A stretch of 64,000 nucleotides of DNA, taken from Glandiceps talaboti. Lineage: Eukaryota > Hemichordata > Enteropneusta > Spengelidae. Of this stretch, positions 57,625 through 64,000 are shown piece by piece. Each line of letters opens with the position of its first letter. The first letter of the stretch is position 1. Made by a program: the position numbers and the translations under genes. A model generated the notes under the pieces. The model saw only the letters and a program-made list of their open reading frames with translations. It had not been told where the DNA came from and searched no databases. Where the stretch lies: positions 13,511,776-13,575,775 of the forward strand of contig NC_135568.1 in NCBI RefSeq assembly GCF_964340395.1, given 5' to 3'.

Positions 57625-59406
57625 GTATGGTTGTTATGTTAAGTGACCGGTTGTCTGTGTATTGTATTGTAACTCACCTGAGAGACTTGTCATGTGTACA
57701 TATATTTGCCAGTACTAATGGTCGTTTGAATGTCAAAGACACACCTCTATACAAGTGAACTGTATTCAAATATGTACACGGCCATGTGTCAAGGTGTCAC
57801 TATGCTATATATTAAAGTTTGTACTGTTGCCATATTATGAAATCTATAAATTGGTTGATGTGAAAGTGGTTTGGTTTTTACAAATTTGTCATCAGATGTA
57901 TGATTCACTAATATGACTGAAACATACGTGTACCACAATGTTTTGTAGGTAACACAGAAATAGAAAATGAAAACTGTGGTCTGATTGCATCCTATTGGTT
58001 TATTTTTGTGTCCATTTCACACGGCTGTAAGAATGCCAGCACATGTTATGAAATTTACACGTTTTAGGTCACCTAGCTTTTAATGTACCTACCATATGAC
58101 AGTTAAGTTGTTGCCATGGGATTGTTAGTAATAAAATGGCGGGTGGATACTTTCCATTACTGAATGAACTCAATATTTAGAAATCTGAGATAGAAATCTT
58201 GTATTAATTTTGACTGGTGATGTCAGGCATCCGATGTCGTTTTCTGCCCAAGTGTGGTTTATCGGGATTCAATGATGAGCCAGTCTGTGATTTATCAGTC
58301 TGTCTGTCAGTGTGCATTGAATGGCGACCAAATAAACGATAGAATGGGAAAAAAAGAAGTCATCGAATAACAATGTCAGTGCCCTTTATAGGTCATCAAA
58401 ACCAATATTGACCCGTTCAGGGTTTTCTATTATATGTGTGGCGGTCGTATAAACATCAACACAGTGGAAGGTGTGACAGGAACGAATGTATTAAGGGAAA
58501 ATAATTCGGTATACTTTTTCAATCCTCTGCTATCGGCATCGATTCATTTAGTTATTTACACACAAATTGTAGCCGAGTAATTGATATCGATGCTATACAC
58601 ATGAACAGCTGGGCTATAGGTAATCAATACCACAGCCTGACATAAAAATTCCTAAAATCACTTATTTGATTTCAACAAATCGAAATATTCACCTTGATCA
58701 ATAAACTTAATTTTTTTGATGATTTCTTTATAATTTCACACAAAATACAGGAAAAACGTTTTTTCTTGATCAAAATTTATGTTAGAATTTCTGAGACTGG
58801 TTCTTTATTTGATTCTGGCAAATGGAAAAATTTCACCTGTTATTGATAGTCTATTTGAGTATGCCATATAATTATTTCATTATAACATTAAATTTATGAA
58901 AATTTTTGTGTTCTTTGAAATTTTGTTTTTTAATACAGTCTGCATAAAATTTCCTGAAATTGTTTTATTTTATTACAACTAATAAAAAAATTGTCCTTGT
59001 ATAAATAAGCTGTCACAGTATTTCTGACAATAATTTAAAGAAACTGAATTTTGTCGTTAGAACATTCTCTCTGCAAATTCCTTCTCTGACTTTTGGATAT
59101 GCGTGCCTGACAATTAAAAAGTTTCTTTGTAACTTTGCATAGAGTTAAGAAAAAATCTTAATTTTTGAAATGTCATATTTTAGTAAGTAGCAGACATCCA
59201 GGACAGGTTATCACTAAAAATTGCATTGTCAGAAAAAATGATATATTGTGCATTATACCATGTGTGAGCCAGGTTCAATAAAAAATATGGAATGTATACG
59301 CTGGTCGTTCTACGTCACGACAACGTGCGTCTATGTCACAACAATGTTCAAAATTACCCCTACTTTCTCTACTGTTGCTTGATATTACTGCAGCTGGTAT
59401 AATTAT
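57625..59406. other. Intron-like, no gene seen
   Basis: No coding or RNA feature recognised. AT-rich, with frequent short homopolymers. Confidence 0.45.
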
Positions 59407-59553
59407 GTTATTCTCATATTTTTCTTCATTCAGCCGGAAAATACTCGTGACCAAAGGGTTGTCACTACTTGTCTATCGACTCGTAGTGACAAAGCCTCCT
59501 TGTATCACTCGTATTTTCATTGGCTGAACGAAAAAAAATATTGGGGGAATAAC
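59407..59553. repeat. Foldback repeat, copy D (147 bp, arms only)
   Basis: The left arm GTTATTCTCATATTTTTCTT...ATTCAGCCGGAAAATACTCG...TTGTCACTA pairs with the right arm CGTAGTGACAA...CTCGTATTTTCATTGGCTGA...GGGGGAATAAC. It has the cleanest arms of the four copies and no tail, so the tail is not essential to the element. Confidence 0.8.
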
Positions 59554-60191
59554 ATCTAATAGTACTCATCGCTGTTGTGTTCTGAGAGTTGTATTTATTA
59601 CCTGCAACCCTAGAGAATCAGTTAATAGTTTATATGGATTTGTATCTTCTAGAATATATGGCAGACTATGATATTTAGGAATACAGGAAATAGAGCTCTG
59701 ATATTATAAGAAACTGACAGTGAAATAAACAATAACTTCAAGTGAGAATACACCTGGCAGGTCATGGGGAGTGTTGACGTAGCCCAGTTCATGACCTTGA
59801 AATTCCTACATGGATGTATATTTGTGTATTCATTACCAAAACAAGAAGAAATAATTTGTGGCCATTTTTTTGTCTTTGAGCAGGTTGAAATGAATACTGT
59901 ATTTTACTAAATGAGAGAAGATTCATTGAAAGTTTAATCCAGTAAAAAGACTTAAAATATTATGTTTACTAACTATCAGACTTCCTACTACAAATGCTTT
60001 GGAATTGTACATGTTTCTGTACATTGTGTATTTCATTACTGAAACAGAAAAAATATTTTTTGTAATAAATGTTCGGTCTTCGATCACTTAAAATTTGATA
60101 GTTGTATTTTCGCCTTGAGAATCGTATCAAATTTATGAGAATGAATGTTCATGAACGCTGGGTTCATACTTACTGTAGTAATGACATTTAC
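59554..60191. other. No gene seen
   Basis: AT-rich spacer without a recognised feature. Confidence 0.4.
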
Positions 60192-60293
60192 ACTCACAGA
60201 GTCCAAATATTTCTTGGAAGCAATCCCAAATTTTTGCAGACGTCTCCTGATGCTGCTGAAAATTTGGATTTGCTTCCAAGATATATTTGAACT
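60192..60293. repeat. Hairpin repeat, arms about 37 bases
   Basis: The left arm CAAATATTTCTTGGAAGCAA...CCAAATTTTTGCAG (60203-60239) pairs with CTGCTGAAAATTTGG...TTGCTTCCAAGATATATTTG (60253-60289) around a loop of about 13 bases. The left arm and its outer flank ACTCACAGAGTC recur at 31512-31545, so this is a dispersed element. Confidence 0.75.
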
Positions 60294-60810
60294 TCATACA
60301 TGTATCAAATTTTCTATCTACATTTTGATTTTTCTGAAGTTGGAAATTCACTTGGGACCATTAAAAATGTCAGATTAAATACTATGTTTATGTATAGACT
60401 CTATCTGCCAACATGTTCAGACTGGTATAATTCCAGTTTAGTTAAAATCTATGTGTGTTTACATTGTAATTTATACTGGTATATTTTATTACCAACACAC
60501 AAGAAAGATTATGTGGCCATTTTATGAATCTTTGATCAGTGCATTTTTACTTTGAGATTCGCAATCTTCATTTTGATACCCTTCAATTGAAAATGATATC
60601 ACGAACAAAGGCAAGTAAAATATTATGTTCATATATAGCGTTTTAGTTTTATTGCATATTCTCAATTCAGTAAATGAAAATAGAATCTCTTTTAAAATAA
60701 TATATAATAAAAAGAGGCCGATCAGTCCAAGAAATTTTGCTTCACATCGATCCAAGATGACAAAGATTACAGGCTATGTAATAAATAATTACATAGTATG
60801 TAGACTATTG
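60294..60810. other. No gene seen
   Basis: Short overlapping frames on both strands with no recognisable domain. Confidence 0.4.
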
Positions 60811-60955
60811 TATGTAGACTACCAAATTAGCAAAGCCCAGGACACATAGACTACTAAACATCATAGTAGTCCAGGACACATAGACTACCAAACATCATAG
60901 TAGTCCAGGACACATAGACTACCAAATATTGTATCTAGACTACCAAACTTATAAG
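60811..60955. repeat. Short tandem repeat, about 32-34-bp unit
   Basis: About three to four units of AGTCCAGGACACATAGACTAC followed by CAAACATCATAGT, with partial units at each end. Confidence 0.88.
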
Positions 60956-61625
60956 ATGGTACATGTAGTTTATCAATGGAAATCAATAGAAAATTATAGC
61001 TGAAATACATTGTAGTAGTACACTTGGCTAAATTTGACGTCATAGTACAATGCCTATTTGCTATATTCAAGCCTTGTAAGCTGTTTAAACACCAATGTGG
61101 AGGTATATATGTTTTGTATTCAAGCATAGACCCTACTTCCGTGTACGGTCTATGATTCAAGACATGTCAAACTATAGATTGTGGATACGCCCTGTCTGTT
61201 CATTTCATTAAAGAAGGCTTACAACTGTCTTGATTTTCTTGTCTGCCACATTTCAAATTACAAACGTAATTCCATTCTCCTCAATCCTGGTAAACAGTGA
61301 CACCTGTTCCCTGTACTTTGTTTATCACATTCTCTATTAGTGCCATGCTATTCTCCCAGTGGCAGGGGTTGTTTTAGTGATGTAAAAAGTATCTTTTCTT
61401 TAATTTCAATGTAAATAAGAATAATTAATAATGTACCAGAGATTACTTGCACTGGTGCATGTGCATACTAGTGGTATTTCCACTGCCGTGCAACACCGAA
61501 AACATTACTGCATTCATGTATGTACATATATGATATGCAATGAGCATTCGATCGTTCGTTTTACACGAGAACGCGTGGTCGCACAGTATGATTTCCAAGG
61601 ATATTTGCTGTTTCGGATTAACATG
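60956..61625. other. No gene seen
   Basis: No recognised feature. Confidence 0.4.
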
Positions 61626-61780
61626 TAATAATAACAGAACCCCATGACATACAAGTGCAAATGTAGCGTATTCAGGGGCATTTTGTGCTCATGCTTGTGA
61701 TGTTTTCTGGTGCACTTTCATTTGCAAGTGAAGCCGCAGACAGAATTGCAAGCATGCGTGAAAATACCCCAAATATAACA
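61626..61780 (+). repeat. Dispersed foldback-like repeat, second copy
   Basis: It shares ATAATAACAGAA-CCCATGAC, GGGGCATTTTGTGCTCATGC and GTTTTCTGGTGCACTTTC with 8413-8575. Internally, GGGGCATTTTGTGCTCATGC is complementary to GCATGCGTGAAAATACCCC at the other end. Confidence 0.65.
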
Positions 61781-63721
61781 CACTTTTTTTACAGATGTAC
61801 ATATTGTATGTACATAACTTGACTATTCAGTTTCCATTCTACAGTATCCATTCTTTATATACACATAGATTAAATACATCTTAGAATGTTACATGTACAT
61901 ATAAAGTTTTATTGACGGGATGAAATCATAAAAAATATAATTATGTTGGTTGAAATGTAACCCAGTTTCAGTGTTAAAGTGGCACAAGCTGAGTTTATAA
62001 ACCTTTTCACGCAAGTGAAAATATGTTCATAAAATCTCGATTTAACTATTCTAGTATAATGTTATGCCTGTCTTCTATGACATTACAATTGTCTTCTGGC
62101 ATTCTTAGAAGAGTTGATTGCCTAGTATGGATTCCTCGACAATTTTTGATACGTATGTAAAATTACATCATCAGATCGTTTGTATGTTATATCTTGATAC
62201 CAGGTTTGAGTTCAGATAATTGCAAGTGATGGTTACGTATGCTTCAGTAAGTAGAATACTATGAGTGACTTTTAAATACGCAGCATAAATCTCACCCAAA
62301 AATGTAAATTCAGGGTGTGCCCCCTTTAAGTGAGAAATAGTAGCAATGCGTCAGTGATTGCATGAAAATACAAAACCTTATTATATCTGATATTTATGGT
62401 TCATATTAGAATAACTCAATTATAACTATTAGTCGTTGACGATATAAAAGCTTTCTGATGGAGAAATATTAGCTGTGAATGGTTTATAATTACAGTAATG
62501 GCTCCTGTTGACAGGAGAAATAATATAAAGGAAAGCTTTCAACTCATTTTGTTCAGGTAAAAAATTGATTAAAATAAAATTGATTCTGCGAACATTGAGG
62601 TTTGATGTGTGGGGGATGAAGTAAAAAGGCTTTAATTATGAGTTGATAGTATAGTGGTAATCCGAGTGTAATTCTCTCTGCTGAAGTTAAGATGTCATCT
62701 TTTTGTACTAGCTTTATATTAATAATTATATCTATCTTGGATCAAATGAAATATCTCTTACACATGCAATACTATGTTTAAAGCCACAATGCTGTAATGG
62801 GAAAAAGCATTTTGCAAACATTTCCTAGGTATCAAAAATTAAAATTTCAATTTATTATTGATGATACGGTACTTTTGATCTGCTAACATATTGTTAAAAA
62901 TTACAGTTTCCAAGGTAACGACTAACGAGCAGCAGCAAATGGGCTGTTCCTGGGGGTGTCACATACTAATCATACGTACTAGACACATACTGCAAAAGGA
63001 TTCAGTAGTTACAAGGATAATGCATTTTTCAATTTTCTGTCTTGTGTTATTTAAAGTGATATGGATGAGGAGTGGGTATTTATTTTGGATTTTTAATTTA
63101 TAAACAATTTTATCATGGCTTCCTACTTGAAAAATCAATGTGAAACAACATTGACAAAGTCTGTTTTTGTAACTCAATAAATTGCTAATAGCTAAAAAAA
63201 AATGTTTAAAAAGTTTGTTATGGTACTTACGGGCACACCAAAGATTTTTACACATTTACTAATTTGCAATTTATTGACTTTAGTTATAGAGAAGGACTTG
63301 GCATATGTTGCTTCAAATTTTTTTCAAGTAGGACGCCATGATAAAGTTGCTTTGTAAATTAAAAAAAATAAAAATAAATATCCAATCCTCATCCATGTGG
63401 CCACTTTAAGACCTTTCAATTGATTGTTCAGGCTGTCAGAAAACGAAATAACAAAAATATGTTTCTCAAGGAGTGTCATTAACGTCAGGAAAAAAAAATC
63501 ATACAGGTGGTTTAAGAAATGACATGTTTTCTTCTAAAATGCAAGGGTCTTAAGAAATACAGCAAAAGATACCATTAGCAGCCGTTGTATTGTTTAGAAG
63601 GACTGTCAATGTCATTACGCAATGTCTTGTTGGTTTGATAATAGACAGATACAATGAGATTACATTTGTAATGAAAGATGACAATGCTCTTTGTGTAACT
63701 ACCCCCCACCTCTGACTACTA
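61781..63721. other. No gene seen
   Basis: AT-rich, with no exon or repeat recognised. The frames at 62891-63103 (+) and 62959-63255 (-) overlap and have no domain. Confidence 0.4.
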
Positions 63722-64000
63722 AAAAAAGCCTGTTAGTACGCTGTTAGTCCAGCGTACATTTAACAATAAAACCTATGGTGGTCACGCCTTTACAATCTGT
63801 GCTCCAAAGCTTTGGAATGACCTACCACAGGATATATGCCAGTCCACAAGCCTGGAAATCTTCAAAAAACGACTGAAACATCATATGTTTATGCGAGCAT
63901 TCTGTGTAAACTGAACACCATCTAGCGCCTTTGAACAATTTGACTTTTTTGAATTTGGCGATATATAAATTTTTATGATGATGATGATGATGATGATGAT
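63722..64000 (+). mobile_element. 5'-truncated LINE 3' end with (ATG)n tail
   Basis: The frame LLVQRTFNNKTYGGHAFTIC, then APKLWNDLPQDI, FKKRLKHHMF and a stop near 63914 is the usual carboxyl end of a non-LTR reverse transcriptase (YGxxAFxxxAPxLWNxLP ... FKxxLKxxxF). A short 3' UTR with GGCGATATATAAATTT follows, then ATG/GAT repeats from about 63977 to the window edge. It differs in sequence from the nested LINE tail at 44.4 kb, so it comes from a different element. It begins abruptly near 63722. Confidence 0.85.

Overview
This is eukaryotic nuclear DNA, almost certainly from a marine invertebrate. It is AT-rich, intron-dominated and full of microsatellites, minisatellites, tRNA-derived SINEs, non-LTR retrotransposon relics and DNA-transposon relics. 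The palindrome TACATGTA recurs throughout. I cannot fix the phylum from sequence alone. There is no prokaryotic gene organisation, and most open frames are chance or repeat-driven.

Host gene (+ strand, about 22.4-57.6 kb). The one host gene I recognise is a trafficking kinesin-binding protein (TRAK/Milton) orthologue. The exon at 30211-30423 encodes the start of its conserved HAP1-N region. Four short candidate exons lie upstream (22392-22487, 24327-24371, 25548-25577, 26588-26632). All are phase 1-1, multiples of three, and join in frame to the conserved exon; they encode an acidic Ser/Thr-rich stretch. A candidate internal first exon (57558-57624) ends in the same phase. The first exon of the long form and the coiled-coil exons that should follow were not found and probably lie outside the window.

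Left part (0-22 kb): no supported coding exon. It holds copies of a foldback repeat family, (TA)n, minisatellites (about 46, 45/90, 89, 61-66, 36, 40 and 60-70 bp units), a tRNA-derived SINE, and a 1,617-bp non-autonomous piggyBac-type element bounded by TTAA. The 36-bp array at 15.66-16.47 kb carries a CCAAT motif in most of its units.

Middle (30.4-44.8 kb): a dense transposon and gene-fragment nest, almost all on the minus strand. It contains a Myb/SANT-like domain relic, a pogo/Tigger-like DDE transposase relic, an NRF1-like domain ORF with a splice donor, three related sets of fragments of an unidentified Cys/His-rich protein, and an L1/Tx1-like LINE. The LINE has ORF1 with three CCHC knuckles and an ORF2 endonuclease domain whose motifs remain legible.

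44.8-52.97 kb: five head-to-tail copies of a 1,637-bp composite unit. On the minus strand each unit has a LINE reverse-transcriptase fragment, the N-terminal part of a Mutator-like transposase, and CCHC zinc knuckles in the same open frame as that transposase. This is the most unusual object in the window.

Right part (53-64 kb): mostly featureless intron-like DNA with a candidate alternative first exon, another foldback element, a hairpin repeat, and a 5'-truncated LINE 3' end with an (ATG)n tail at the window edge.
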